This document shows positions 32,778 through 43,879 of a DNA stretch of 64,000 nucleotides, piece after piece. Origin of the DNA: Doryteuthis pealeii (Eukaryota; Mollusca; Cephalopoda; Myopsida; Loliginidae). How positions within the stretch are numbered: the stretch's first letter is position 1; each line of letters opens with the position of its first letter. The translations under genes and the position numbers were made by a program. The notes under the pieces are model-generated. The model was not told the DNA's origin, did no database searches, and was given only the letters and a program-made list of their open reading frames with translations. The stretch spans positions 118,646,912 to 118,710,911 of the forward strand of contig CM042147.1 of NCBI GenBank assembly GCA_023376005.1, read 5' to 3'.

Positions 32778-33026
32778 GTTCGGTTTAGCTCAGTCGGTAG
32801 AGCATCTGCCTAGGAACCACAAGGTTCTGGGTTCTATACCGGCCTTCACCCACTAAGTGCATAAGTAGCACAGCCTGGATCTGTGCAATAAAGTGGGGTG
32901 GGGGTGGGGGGCTGATGGTAGGCGTGACGATCCAAGCCAGATGCAAAACAATGTCCTTGGTCAAGTGCTAACGAAAAGGGGATAGACTCCTTGCTGTCCA
33001 ATAAGCCATTCCACCGACTTTACTTT
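32778..33026 (+). mobile_element. SINE family A, tRNA-headed, full copy
   Basis: A box TTTAGCTCAGTCGGTAGAGC (32784-), B box GGTTCTATACC (a GGTTCGATACC variant, about 32830), then CACTAAGTGCATAAGTAGC, GGCTGATGGTAGGCGTG, AAAGGGGATAGACTCCTTGC and CGACTTTACTTT. It is a SINE and not a tRNA gene: the acceptor stem does not close and the copy continues for about 180 bp. Confidence 0.85.
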
Positions 33027-34200
33027 AAAAACCGTGAAAGGATTTTGAACCCCAGTAGATAAAAATCCACTGGTATGTATGTGTGTGTGTGTGTGTGTGC
33101 GTGTGAGTAATTTGGCACAATTTATATTTATAAAAATAAAAACAAATTGCTGTTTAAGAAAACAAGCAAACTTTAATGAATGAAAGTAACACAGGACAAA
33201 ATGAAAAGATTCTGAATATGAAAATCAGGTCATTTCTTTGTTTTGTTTTGTTTTACGAGATGCAGTTTAACGTCATACCCAGGATACAAAGATCCCCAGC
33301 CACTGCCTTCTAGCACATATCTGATAAAAAAGGGTCGGAGATTCGCCATAAGGGCAATAGTGTCAGGACAATCATATACATGCTTGATGTGACCAGCTGA
33401 TTACCAGACTTCACCCACTAAGTGCATAAGTAGCACAGCTTGGATCTGTGCAGTAAAGTGGGGGGGCTGATGGTAGGTGTGGCGATCCAAACCAGATGCA
33501 AAAACAATGTCCTTGGTCAAGTGCTAATGAAAAGGAGATAGACTCCCTTGCTGTCCAATAAGCCATTCCACCGACTTTACTTTTAAAACTGTGAAAGGAT
33601 TTTGAACCCCAGTTGATAAAAATCCACTGGTATGTATGTGTGTGTGTGAGTGTGTGTGTGTGAGTATGTTGTGTGTGTGTGTGTTGAGCGTGTGTGTGCG
33701 TGTGAGTAATTTGGCACAATTTATATTTATAAAAATAAAAACAAATTGCTGTTTAAGAAAACAAGCAAACTTTAATGAATGAAAAGTAACACAGGACAAA
33801 ATGAAAAGATTCTGAATATGAAAATCAGGTCGTTTCTTTGTTTTGTTTTGTTTTACGAGATGCAGTTTAACGTCATACCCAGGACACAAAGATCCCCAGC
33901 CATTGCCTTCTAGCACATATCTGATAAAAAGGGTCGGGATTCACCATAAGGGAAATAGTTTCAGGTCAATCATATACATGCTTGATGTGACCGGCTGATT
34001 ACCAGCCTTCAACCACTAAGTGCATAAGTAGCACAGCCTGGATCTGTGCAGTAAAGTGGGGGGGCTGATGGTAGGCGTGGTGATCCAAGCCAGATGCAAA
34101 AACAATGTCCTTGGTCAAGTGCTAATGAAAAGGGGATAGACTCCTTTGCTGCCCAATAAGCTGTTCCACTGACTTTACTTTTAAAACCGTGAAAGGATTT
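32843..34200 (+). repeat. Segmental repeat bounded by SINE A bodies
   Basis: The SINE body starts at about 32843, 33408 and 34008. Between them lies the same roughly 400-bp segment (CACTGGTATGTATGTGTG, ATTTGGCACAATTTATATTT, AACACAGGACAAAATG, CATACCCAGGA, CTAGCACATATCTGAT). The two full periods are about 565 and 600 bp, the difference lying mainly in the TG array. Consistent with unequal exchange between SINE copies. A more diverged relative lies at 35.05-35.19 kb. Confidence 0.9.
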
Positions 34201-34221
34201 TGAACGACAGTAAGTAAGTAA

Positions 34222-34392
34222 GTACTAAAGTGGAGTGTTACACGTCATGAATTGCTCAGCCCCCGGATTCCATCTTTAAGTATCATGAGTCACCAACCAT
34301 AGCCAACAGGTGGCCCCATTGGGGGATTTTACCCCTCTGCAGAGGTGCAGTCGGCGTATTCTATAGCCCCAGCTGACAGGGTGGTAAAGTAT
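34222..34392 (+). mobile_element. SINE-like family E copy
   Basis: Contains AGTGGAGTGTTACACGTC, CAACAGGTGGCCCCATTGGG and CTCTGCAGAGGTGCAGTCGG. Follows directly on a SINE A 3' end with GTAAGTAAGTAAG. Confidence 0.7.
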
Positions 34393-34477
34393 TGTTAGGT
34401 ATTTGCTTATTTATAGGCGATAATGTATAAATATACCCAAAGGAGGTGTTGCGCGGGTCGTGTGAAAGTTATTGGTA

Positions 34478-35000
34478 ATGGTTGTTTTGTTTTATGGCAT
34501 ATCAACCTATTTCGGGTCATTTAATGCCGAACAAAGTAATTTTTATATCAGGTTCTTACTTACAGTACCTGCCGTTGTTTAAATGGTCACCCATTTAAGT
34601 ATTGAACAGACACATCGCTGCCTAACTTCTGTGATATAGCGGGAACCGATGTTTTCAACATGATTTGACCGTAAGCAGTTATTATTATATTATTTTATTA
34701 TTATTAGTTTTTCACACCTGCCGTATCTGGTGGTTCACTGGAGGCTGAGTGACAGCAAGTCTTCTCAGGTCTCCAGGACTCTTCTGAGTATTCTTGCCGA
34801 TCACAACAATGCTCTATTTTGGATGGTCTCGATTCTTCCTTTATGGCATATCAACTCTTTTTGGGTCATCTAATGCCAAATTAAGTCATTTTGATACCAG
34901 ATTGCTTACAGTACCTGCTTTGCTTACATGGTCACCCATCTAAGTATTTAACAGGTTCATTACTGCTTAACTTCGTTGATCTAGTGAAAATCAGTGCTTT
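34478..35000 (+). mobile_element. Two family-C-related 5' modules
   Basis: TTTTATGGCATATCAACC (34492) and TTTATGGCATATCAACTC (34840) each continue with GGTCATTTAATGCCGA or GGTCATCTAATGCCAA, then ACAGTACCTGC, GGTCACCCAT(T/C)TAAGTATT and GTGATTTGACC or GTGACTTGACC. The 3' half differs from family C, so this is a related but distinct subfamily. Confidence 0.6.
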
Positions 35001-35939
35001 TAACGTGACTTGACCATAATATGAGCATCAGATGTCACTTTTTCAAGTGATGAGGGAGACAAATTAAGATGTATGTGTGTGTGTGTGTATTTTGCATGGT
35101 TAATGTAATTTACATAAAAATGGAAAAAAAATACAAATTTTAATGAAAGAAGAGTAACACAAAACAAAATGAAAAGATTCTGAAGAATCAAAAATGTCTG
35201 AATTAATTCATTAAAAAAATTAATAATTTGGTTGTTGTCTTTTTAGTTAAAAGTAGAAAAATATCAAATAAAAATTGAATGTATTTAAATTTTTTTTTCT
35301 TTTTTCTTTTTTTTTTTTCAATCCAAGAGTAAAAATTGAATCGAAAAATGAATGAATTTATTTCAACCAGGTTTGTCCTTTTAAATGGCCAGAAATGCAT
35401 AACTGAAAACCTGGGAATATAGAATAGAAACCAAGTGAATTTTGATAGAAATGATGAATTGTGGAGTTGAAAAAAAAAAAAAAATTGTTTAAAAAATGCA
35501 GATCACAATTTTAGGCATCTGTGAAAAGAAAAAAAAAAAAAAGAAAAAGAAAAAAAAAAGAAAAAAAAAAGAAAAAAAAAAAAAAAAAAGAAAAAAGAAA
35601 AGAAAAAGAAGTTGCACATGTCCAGATGAAGCTTGTAAAATAAGCAAAATTATCCAGCTCCTCAAACTACCTGTTCTGACCCTCACCCCACCCAGTTTGT
35701 TTGTTTTGTTTTACAGCATATCAACCTCGGTAGGTCATTTAATGCCGACTAAGTTTTGGATTCGTGGCAATAGTTTGGTAGAAAACAAATGTATATATGT
35801 ATATATTTTAACTATTGTTCAATTACTCATATTTTTGAGTACATTTTAGGAAATGTAAAATCCTGGATGGTCTTATTTTCATAAAGGTTTTTTCAAATTA
35901 CTTGCTTGGTAGTATTTTATTCATGATAGATCAAAGTTG

Positions 35940-35959
35940 TATTCCTTACCACCATCCAT

Positions 35960-36012
<53 letters not shown>

Positions 36013-36260
36013 GTATATTGAGATATAGATAAAGAGTCCTCAATATCAGTGATAGAGCATATATCTAAGGATAGCGTAGACAGAGAGTCAACGGTGCTTG
36101 GTAACTGTCAGTTTCCCGCCTATGATCGGTTGATCGCATAGGTGAGAAACTGACAGTTATCAAGCTCCTTTGACTATTCTATGCTATCCTAACTTAAATA
36201 TATGCTCTCTATCTTTCTCTTTCATATATATATATATATATATATATATGGAGAGAGAGA
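35940..36260. repeat. Inverted dimer of family F between TA arrays
   Basis: GATAGCGTAGACAGAGAGTC, CGGTGCTTGGTAACTGTCAG and TTTC.CGCCTATG are repeated inverted as CATAGG.GAGAAACTGACAG, TTATCAAGC and CTATGCTATCC. TA arrays lie at 35975-36011 and 36222-36250, with (GA)n after. GAAACTGACAGT could form a stem III, but CTGANGA is absent. Confidence 0.85.
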
Positions 36261-36524
36261 GAGAGAGAGAGAGATGCACACATGCACTCCTGCCAAATAC
36301 ACAACTAACTTTTTGACTAACTTTACAATAATGAATCTAAGAGGGAAATGAAATTATGGAAACCCTAAAAATTAAATAAAAAAAGTACAAAAATTAATTC
36401 TATTTTTTTCAACCAAGCAAATTCATCTGAAATAAAATTTTCTTTCAATTCAAAATATTGATCTTTCAAAAATATTTGACTCCATCCTAAATAGAGTATA
36501 TTTTGACTAAATAAATTGCAAATC

Positions 36525-36880
36525 GTTTTGTAGTTAAATCAAACTTAATGGACCTAAATTCCACCATCGTATTCCATAAAGATATAATGCACCAGTTATT
36601 TTATTTAAAAACTTTTACATTTTTTCAGGTCAGTTAACTTTGAACTATGTATCTTTGAGAATCTGTGTTATGCCTCAAAAATACGTGGTTCAAAGTTAAA
36701 AAATGTAAAAGTTTTTAAATAAAATAACTGGTGCATTATATCTTTTATTCATTAATATATCAACACGGAAAATTTCATTAAATTCAGTTAATTTCCAGAT
36801 TTTTAGTATTTTTTTTTCTTTTGGCAGTGTGACATACAATGGTGGAATTTAGGTCCGTTAAGTTCGATTTAACCCTTTTT
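36525..36880. repeat. Foldback element
   Basis: Outer arms TTAATGGACCTAAATTCCACC and its inverse near 36840-36865; inner arms AGATATAATGCACCAGTTAT and AACTTTTACATTTTT with inverses at 36680-36750. Long inverted repeats with a roughly 60-bp centre. No TSD confirmed. Confidence 0.85.
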
Positions 36881-37295
36881 GTTTTGTTTGTTTTGTAGAT
36901 AACAACTTTTTATTTCTCTAGTAAAAATTCTTAATCTGAAGTTCAAGAGTTTTATAGATAAGGGGATAATTATATTTTTAATTTTAATTTTTATAGTTGG
37001 GATGAGTGGTTGAACAGGCAGTTTTTGAAGCAAAATCATTTTTAGATCCAACAAATCTACTTCTTTCAGCCTTCAAAGTAGACAGTCACCATTTTGTTTG
37101 GTCAATATATCTCAAATAAAATATGTAAATTTTATGCAAAAAAAAAAAAAAAAGTTAACAAATGAAATAGTAATATCATAAATAACATGATATTTTATGA
37201 CAATCCTTGTCTTATGAATGATTAAGTGATCTAAATATTTGTGACATACCTAAATTTCAGCAGGGTATGTTCAGAAAGATTTTAGTACATTTAAA

Positions 37296-37538
37296 GGACC
37301 ATATGACCTTAAGGCACCCCTTTTGCGATTTCGATTTGTGGGGACATTTTTTTTCCATTTACACTGTCAAAATCCGGTTAATTGTTAACAGACGATATTT
37401 AGAGTTTTTATTTAAAAAATTATAAAACTAACCCCTAACCCTAACCCCTAACAAACAACCGGATTTTTACGGTGTAAATGAGAAAAGTGTCCCCATGAGT
37501 CAAAATCGCAAAAGGGGTGCCTTAAGGTCATATGGTCC
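37296..37538. mobile_element. MITE with 8-bp TSD and telomere-like insert, copy 1
   Basis: Terminal inverted repeats GGACCATATGACCTTAAGGC...GGTCC, subterminal CATTTACAC(T/C)GTCAA and CCGGTT arms, and a CCCTAACCCTAACCCC run near 37430-37450. Flanked by perfect 8-bp direct repeats CATTTAAA (37288-37295 and 37539-37546). 8-bp duplications fit hAT-type transposition, although the ends are not classic hAT. Confidence 0.88.
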
Positions 37539-37739
37539 CATTTAAACAGTTTGATTTTGTATATAAGATGTATAGTGAGTTATGGGAATCAGCATGACCT
37601 GATGATAACAATAAGAAGCTCAACAAATGGCTTGCATATAATTAACTTTTCAAACTATTCCTTATTTTCTGTAAAAAAAAATATTCTTTATTCCATACAA
37701 CATTATTTCATCTTTGTTGTTATCTAAACTAATTTTTGA

Positions 37740-37860
37740 CCGATACATTCTTCAGCCTTCCTCAGAAGTATGTTATATTTAATTTTTAAAGACTAAATAT
37801 AATATATATATATATGAGGAAGGTTTTAAGAATATTTCAACTGAAACGTTGATTGTGTTG
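37740..37860. repeat. Inverted pair of decayed hammerhead-like motifs
   Basis: Minus copy (about 37770-37740): CTGAGGAAGGCTGAAGAATG. Plus copy (37813-37850): TGAGGAAGGTTTTAAGAATA then TTTCAACTGAAACGTTGATTG. They match the Penelope-type scheme CTGANGA + A + stem II + GAAACGTT, but stem II is only partly paired. Confidence 0.4.
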
Positions 37861-38113
37861 AAGATGAAGATGTATGTAATATTTAGTCTCTAAATACCAG
37901 ATTATATATATATATATATATATATATATAGATTAGATAGGTTGATAGAAGGCTAGATACAAGCAGAGAAAAATAAAAAAATATGAAAACAACAATGCCT
38001 GTTTAATATGAAAATATTATAACACACAAAATTGTTAAAATTATTTTCATTTATTCCAGCATTGTGATAGTTTTCAATCTTAACCGTTACATTACAATTT
38101 CCTTTCTCTAACT

Positions 38114-38146
<33 letters not shown>

Positions 38147-38149
38147 TAT

Positions 38150-38281
38150 ATGAGGAAGTAACAGATTGGGTAAAATCCGACAAAATGTGGTTAAAAGTTG
38201 AGGAACGAAGTGGATAAAACACAAACAATTTCAATCAATTAATATTTCGACTGTCTATTTACAAAGCTTCATCAAACCTTT

Positions 38282-38316
<35 letters not shown>

Positions 38317-38430
38317 CAGTTGTGTTTCAAAATAAAAATTTCTGATGAAGCTTCATAAATACATAGAGGCAAAATAATAATCGATTGAAACTGTTTGTGT
38401 TTTATCCATTTTGTTCCTCAACTTTTAATC
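38150..38430. repeat. Inverted dimer around TA arrays with decayed cores
   Basis: GAAGTGGATAAAACACAAAC and ATCAATTAATATTTCGACTG on one side are inverted at 38375-38420. The plus copy has CTGATGAAGCTTCAT (38341); the minus copy has TTGATGAAGC..GTCGAAATATT (38275-38240). Neither retains every core base together with matching helices. The centre and flanks are TA or TG arrays. Confidence 0.65.

Positions 38431-38487
<57 letters not shown>
38425..38487. repeat. (TA)n(TG)n microsatellite
   Basis: Short TA run followed by about 24 TG dinucleotides. Confidence 0.95.
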
Positions 38488-38490
<3 letters not shown>

Positions 38491-39039
38491 AGAAGGCCAA
38501 ATAATTCATTGACTAAAATATTGTGTTAATAACAACACCAACAAAGACAACAGTCCAAATAATGTATGGAATAATGAAAATATTTCCTCCAGAACTTCAG
38601 AAAGTTGAAAAACTTGTAATTTATGATTTTTTTAAAAAATATGATAAAAAAAATAAAAATAAAAAGGAATAAAGTTCAAAATCAGAACAAGATTTCAAAG
38701 ACATCTATGAATAAAAAATGGTTAAGAATTCCTGACTTGTAAAGAAATGGTAAACATAAAATAATGAGAATGTTTTTACATGTAAGTGTAATGAGAATCA
38801 GTAGTATAATTTTCCTTGGTCCTTTTTTGTATTGAGGTAGGGCCAGCCAGAGTTTCTCTTGATATTTAGTGGCATACGAACACTGTCACTGAAAATAAAC
38901 AAAAAAATGAAAAAAAAAAAAGGTTAAATTTTTGGATGACTAAAAAAATCTCAAATAAATCAACATTCAAAAGTAAATAAAATATAGATAAATATCAAAT
39001 CAAATTAAATGTAAAATAGAATAAAATAAAATAAAATTC

Positions 39040-39260
39040 GGACCATATGACCTTTAGGCACCCCTTTTTGATCTCGATTAAGAAAGGACATGTTTTTCAT
39101 TTACACCGTCAATATCCGGTTGTTTTAAACAATGATTTTTAGATTAAAAAAAAAAAAATAATAAAACTAACCCCTAACCCTAACCCCTAACAAACAACCG
39201 GATATTGATGGTGTAAATGAAAAACATCCTTTTTTAATCGAGATCAAAAAGGGGTGCCTA
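39040..39260. mobile_element. Telomere-like MITE, copy 2 (3' truncated)
   Basis: Starts GGACCATATGACCTTTAGGC and has the same arms (ACCGTCAATATCCGGTTG and inverse) around CTAACCCCTAACCCTAACCC. The right terminus stops at GGGGTGCCTA and lacks the final GGTCC. Confidence 0.85.
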
Positions 39261-39388
39261 GAAGATGGTGGCTGAGGGTCAACCCATTTATTAGTAAACG
39301 TGAAGTTAATGAAAAGTATTTCTTAAACAAATCACATATATAAAAAAACAAACAAAGTTTGGAATAAAATAACATATAAAGATTGATT

Positions 39389-39684
39389 ATATATATTTAC
39401 CAACCCCTCTACACAAGTAGGATATGACACAAGGTCAATTTCTTAAGCTGGGTTCAGCAGGTTTGAATTCAGAGTTTTCCTTTGTCCTAGACTGATTACC
39501 TAGCCAAAGTTAAAGAGCCCAATCCACCCTACTATTTACCCATAACTTAAGGGAGAATAGTTGGATTCATCCCTTTCCTAATGGTATTAGCACTATGTGA
39601 AATGCAAACAGTTTTGTCCAGGACTTGAACTCGTGTCGACGAGTCCATTTCCTATGACTCTAACCATTACACTATGCACTCTAT
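39389..39684 (-). mobile_element. SINE family B copy
   Basis: Complete on the minus strand from GTGTAATGGTTAGAGTCATA (head) to the TTGGTAAATATATAT tail. Imperfect flanking repeats ATAAAGATTGATTA and ATAAAGGTTGATAT look like an aged target-site duplication. Confidence 0.85.
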
Positions 39685-39751
39685 AAAGGTTGATATACCA
39701 TTGAATCAAACAACTAACCACTTCAATCTAATGTGTGTGATGGTATTCACC

Positions 39752-39983
39752 GGACCATATGACCTTTAGGCACCCCTTTTTGATCTCGATTAAGAAAGGA
39801 CATGTTTTTCATTTACACCGTCAATATCCGGTTGTTTTAACAGACGATTTTTAGATATTTTTAAAAAAAATTATAAAACTAACCCCCTAACCCTAACCAA
39901 CAACCGGATATTGACGGTGTAAATGAAAAACATGTCCTTTCTTAATTGAGATCAAAAAGGGGTGCCTAAAGGTAATATGGTCC
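39752..39983. mobile_element. Telomere-like MITE, copy 3 with 8-bp TSD
   Basis: Terminal repeats GGACCATATGACCTTTAGGC and inverse, arms as in copy 2, and CCCCCTAACCCTAACC in the centre. Perfect direct repeats TATTCACC at 39744-39751 and 39984-39991. Confidence 0.9.
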
Positions 39984-40271
39984 TATTCACCCAATGTGAG
40001 TTAAGCTGACTCCATACATTGAATGCATTCATGTGTGGAGTTTATCAGGGATTGGTGCTTGAAGTGGTCACCAGCCACATTTTTAAGCTTCTTTGTCCAC
40101 GATTTTATTGATCACATAAACAAGTATTTCACATAGACAATATAATTTGGAAAATAGGTTATTTACTGTTAGTTGTTTGGCATTTGTAGTTTGTAAATAA
40201 CCCCTTTTCCACACATTTTTCTAATTCAATGCACTCTAAACATCCTTCATCTTCTATCCAACAAATCCTAA

Positions 40272-40319
40272 GTCCTAAAGAAGGTTTCCACTGTAAAACT
40301 GAAATACTTGAGTATCGAC
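40272..40319 (+). ncRNA. Degenerate hammerhead motif
   Basis: GTC, then CTAAAGA (40275-40281) in place of CTGANGA, AGGTTT..AAACT stem II, GAAA (40301-40304), stem III ATACT/AGTAT (40304-40315), C40316 and GAC pairing back to GTC. Helices I-III and GAAA survive, but the G of the CUGA core is A. G5 is a conserved catalytic-core base, so this copy should be inactive. Confidence 0.55.
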
Positions 40320-40589
40320 AATAAATTTTCCATCCATCATAACATCCTGTTTGTTTTTCTAAATTTTCTCCACATACTGTCGAATTAATTTCCTCATCAT
40401 ACTTCCGTATATATATTATATATATTTAAACCTAAAATAAATATGGTTTACTTACCCCTGTTTGGTTGCCCCATTAATACCAGTTTCATACAATCTTTTT
40501 GAGGGAGTAAGAAAAAATTGCAATCTCATCTGAAGATAGCAATTTTTTTCTTTATTATCATGCTCTATCATTACAAATTATATTACCAT

Positions 40590-40790
40590 TATAAATGCTC
40601 TATCAATGATATTGAGAACTATTTACTTATAAATATAGCACCCATATCATATGGAGGGAGAATAGTTGGATTCATACCTTTCCCAAGAGTATCAGTGCTA
40701 TGTGAAATGCAAACAGCCTCCTCTAGAATGTGAACTCGATTCACTGTGTCCATTTCCTATGATGATAACCATTACACTATGAACACCTCC
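40590..40790 (-). mobile_element. SINE B fragment joined to family F module
   Basis: Minus-strand SINE B head and 5' body (40639-40788), preceded by ATAAATGCTCTATCAATGAT, the inverse of the family F outer module. Confidence 0.65.
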
Positions 40791-41059
40791 AAAGTTAGGG
40801 CATTGTAAGTTGCGTATTATTCTCTGGTGAATAAAAATTGAACTGACTTTTTCCTTCTGGGGTGACAATAATCTCCAACTTTTGTTGTTTGGAAAAATGG
40901 GCCCCTTCTTTGTAAACTCAATAAGTCTATTTGGGGGTGATGGGCTCCAGGTGTAATGGTTATTTTCATAGAAAATGGACATGGCACACCAAATTCAAAT
41001 TTTGCAAGGCTGTTTTCATTTCACTTAGTGCTAATATTATTGAAGTCAATAAGTCTACT

Positions 41060-41430
41060 GTTGGTTTGAATAACAGCAGTACAACTTAAACAGTGTCCAA
41101 GACGGTTGGTATATATAGAAATCAAGAATGACCCATTCATGAATTTGGGTGATTTGGGTCATTCCATTCCTTGAGGGCTGCTTGACTGCTTGATTTGAAT
41201 GACATTGTGGAGTCTTATATATATCCTATTATTCTGCAGTAGACTTTGTGACTATTCGGGTTTGTATTTAAGTTACAACCGTTTGTTGCCTTGTCTTCCC
41301 AGTTTGACGGTAATTGGAACTTTAATTATTCTTCAAATATGCTTAGGAAAAGGTATATATCCAATTATTCTCTCTCCAGCTATGGTTAATAGTAGGGTAG
41401 AGTGGGTTCTTTGAAAGGAAACTGAATTCT
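41060..41430 (+). repeat. Dispersed element G, plus copy
   Basis: Shares GTCATTCCATTCCTTGAGG, CAAGAATGACCCATTCATG, ACATTGTGGAGTCTTATATA, TTACAACCGTTTGTTGCC and GGTAATTGGAACTTTAATTA with the inverse copy at 51.31-51.60 kb. It runs directly into SINE B body sequence (CTCTCTCCAGCTATGG) at its 3' side. Confidence 0.7.
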
Positions 41431-41629
41431 TAAACTGCACTTAAAAATTGACCTTGTATCACAACCTGCTCATGTGGAGGGGTTGGGTAAATATATACTC
41501 AATGAGTATATTCTGATCCATTCTAGTTTGTATTTTTGTTAGTTTCAAGATTGATCCTCATTGGTTACTCCATTATTGGAGCCCCAAACTAAAAATTAGT
41601 AAATATCCACACACACACACACACACAAT

Positions 41630-41840
41630 AGAACACAACTATTTTAACTCGAGTCTGCTTGGTGAGATACAGTACTACCCATAAATAGGCCCCCTCCTAA
41701 CAATAATCATTTATAAAAAGTTAATTTTCTTCTAAACCAAAGATGCCAGGATTTTAAACTTATACCCACTTAAAAATTGACCTGCTCATGTGGAGGGGTT
41801 GGGTAAATATATACTCAATGAGTATATTCTGATCATTCTA
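41630..41840 (+). mobile_element. Tc1-like fragment plus SINE B tail
   Basis: ACAGTACTACCCATAAATAG and TAAAAAGTTAATTTTCTTC (41672-41745) match the Tc1-like ends at 27.5 and 29.5 kb. Then CATGTGGAGGGGTTGGGTAA and ATACTCAATGAGTATATTC duplicate 41470-41525. Confidence 0.6.
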
Positions 41841-42282
41841 GTTTTTATTTTTTTTGTGTTGCCATTTTAATGCAACACAAAGTTTGATGGAAGACAGAAA
41901 TATCTCTCAGTGAGTAAGAAGACACGTTTTATTTTCTTTAAAAAAATTGATAAAAATATAATATGAATATGGGCAATGCAGCATTTTGCTGTCGTGCCAT
42001 GATAGATTGAGCTACCCAAAGGATTTTGAAAATTTAAACAGTTCAATCAATCTATTCACCTGTTAAGCTAGCTAGCAATTTTATCTGACCAGATATTTCA
42101 TATATCTGTCAAATTCACTCCATTAGGAAACTTATTTTCTATCAATCTTTTTATTGTCATTTTTTTTTTCTTTTTGGTATCTGAAATTCCTTGAAATTAA
42201 GGGTAGAACCTTGTGAACACACACACATGTAAACATACATATAAAAAGGGTTTCAACTTTTTAATTGAAGCAAGACAAAAGC

Positions 42283-43256
42283 CAGTGAACACATGAAGAA
42301 AACATTTTTTAAATATGGAGGCAACACAAAAGCCATTGAACACTCAAAGAAAACACACTATATTTTTAAACATGGAGGCAACACAAAAGCCAGTGAACAC
42401 ATGAAGAAAACACACTATATTTTTAAACATGGAGGCAACACAAAAGCCAGTGAACACATGAAGAAAACACACTATATTTTTAAACATGGAGGCAACACAA
42501 AAGCCAGTGAACACATGAAGAAAACACACTATATTTTAAACATGGAGGCAACACATGAAGCATGGAGGCAACACAAAAGCCAGTGAACACATGAAGAAAA
42601 CACACTATATTTTTAAACATGGAGGCAACACAAAGCCAGTGAACACATGAAGAAAACACACTATATTTTAAACCAACACAAAAGCCAGTGAACACATGAA
42701 GAAAACACACTATATTTTTAAACATGGAGGCAACACAAAAGCCAGTGAACACATGAAGAAAACACACTATATTTTTAAACATGGAGGCAACACAAAAAGC
42801 CAGTGAACACATGAAGAAAACACACTATATTTTTAAACATGGAGGCAACACAAAAGCCAGTGAACACATGAAGAAAACACACTATATTTTTAAACATGGA
42901 GGCAACACAAAAGCCAGTGAACACATGAAGAAAACACACTATATTTTTAAACATGGAGGCAACACAAAAGCCAGTGAACACATGAAGAAAACACACTATA
43001 TTTTAAACATGGAGGCAACACAAAAGCCAGTGAACACATGAAGAAAACACACTATATTTTAAAACATGGAGGCAACACAAAAGCCAGTGAACACATGAAG
43101 AAAACACACTATATTTTTAAACATGGAGGCAACACAAAAGCCAGTGAACACATGAAGAAAACACACTATATTTTTAAACATGGAGGCAACACAAAAGCCA
43201 GTGAACACATGAAGAAAACATATATTTTTAAACATGGAAACACAAAGAAAACACAC
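42283..43256. repeat. 57-bp minisatellite, about 17 units
   Basis: Unit of 57 bp containing CATGAAGAAAACACACTATA, TTTTTAAACATGGAGG and CAACACAAAAGCCAGTGAA. Because 57 is divisible by three, frames stay open on both strands (plus reading KHGGNTKASEHMKKTHYIF, minus reading CFLHVFTGFCVASMFKNIV). Frame-breaking indels, partial units at about 42550 and 42670 and the absence of flanking coding sequence argue against a gene. Confidence 0.95.
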
Positions 43257-43590
43257 TATTTAAAAAAAATATGTATCCGCACACACACAAGCACACAAAT
43301 AAACAAAATACATTTTAGCACAAATGCATGTTAAAATTCTTTTAAAATTTTTCTTAAAATATTAATACATATTTGTATAAGCAAAGATAAATAACCAATT
43401 CTTATTACAGATGGAGATAAAGAAAGTAAATCATTTGGTTGCATAAAGCAAACTTTTTTAGGTTTTAACAAAATAAAAATAAAATATAAAACAAAACTAA
43501 AAATAAATGAATTTTGGTAATGGAATATAAAAACTCTCCAAATGCTGGACACGTCTGTTTACATTTCACATAATGCTAATATTTTTGGAA

Positions 43591-43792
43591 AGGTTCTGGG
43601 TTTGATACTGGCCTTTGCCAACTCAGCATATGAGTAACACAGCGATTTGTGTGGTAAAGTGAGTAGCTGATGGTAGGTGTGGCAGATGTAAAAACAATCT
43701 CTTTGGTCTAGAGCTAGCAAAAAGGAGATAGACTCCCTTGCTGTCAGGCTGATAACGACCTTAGGTCATGCCGATGACTTTTTTTTTCATGG
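43591..43792 (+). mobile_element. SINE family A, headless copy
   Basis: Begins at the B-box region GGTTCTGGGTTTGATACTGG and continues with the body GTAGCTGATGGTAGGTGTGG and GGAGATAGACTCCCTTGCTG. The A box is missing. Confidence 0.75.
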
Positions 43793-43879
43793 TTCGAGGT
43801 CGTTCCCTTCTTGGTTAGGCTGAGAACTTTTTGGCAATCTCTTTCAAAAATCAAAACTTTCATTCACCCTAATTACATA

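Noticed and set aside
33411..33916. 102- and 130-codon minus-strand frames with HTHTHT tracts
   Set aside because: Produced by TG arrays and SINE A body sequence.
36110..36160. Hammerhead at GAAACTGACAGT in the family F dimer
   Set aside because: No CTGANGA upstream; only GAAA and a possible stem III remain.
37428..37452. A chromosome-end telomere
   Set aside because: The CCCTAA run is only a few units long and lies inside a MITE with target duplications.
42283..43256. CRISPR-like regular repeats
   Set aside because: Units are contiguous without unique spacers, and the DNA is clearly eukaryotic.
42293..43334. Long repeat-protein frames (KHGGNTKASEHMKKTHYIF and CFLHVFTGFCVASMFKNIV)
   Set aside because: They arise from a 57-bp minisatellite on both strands, with broken units and no flanking exon signals.
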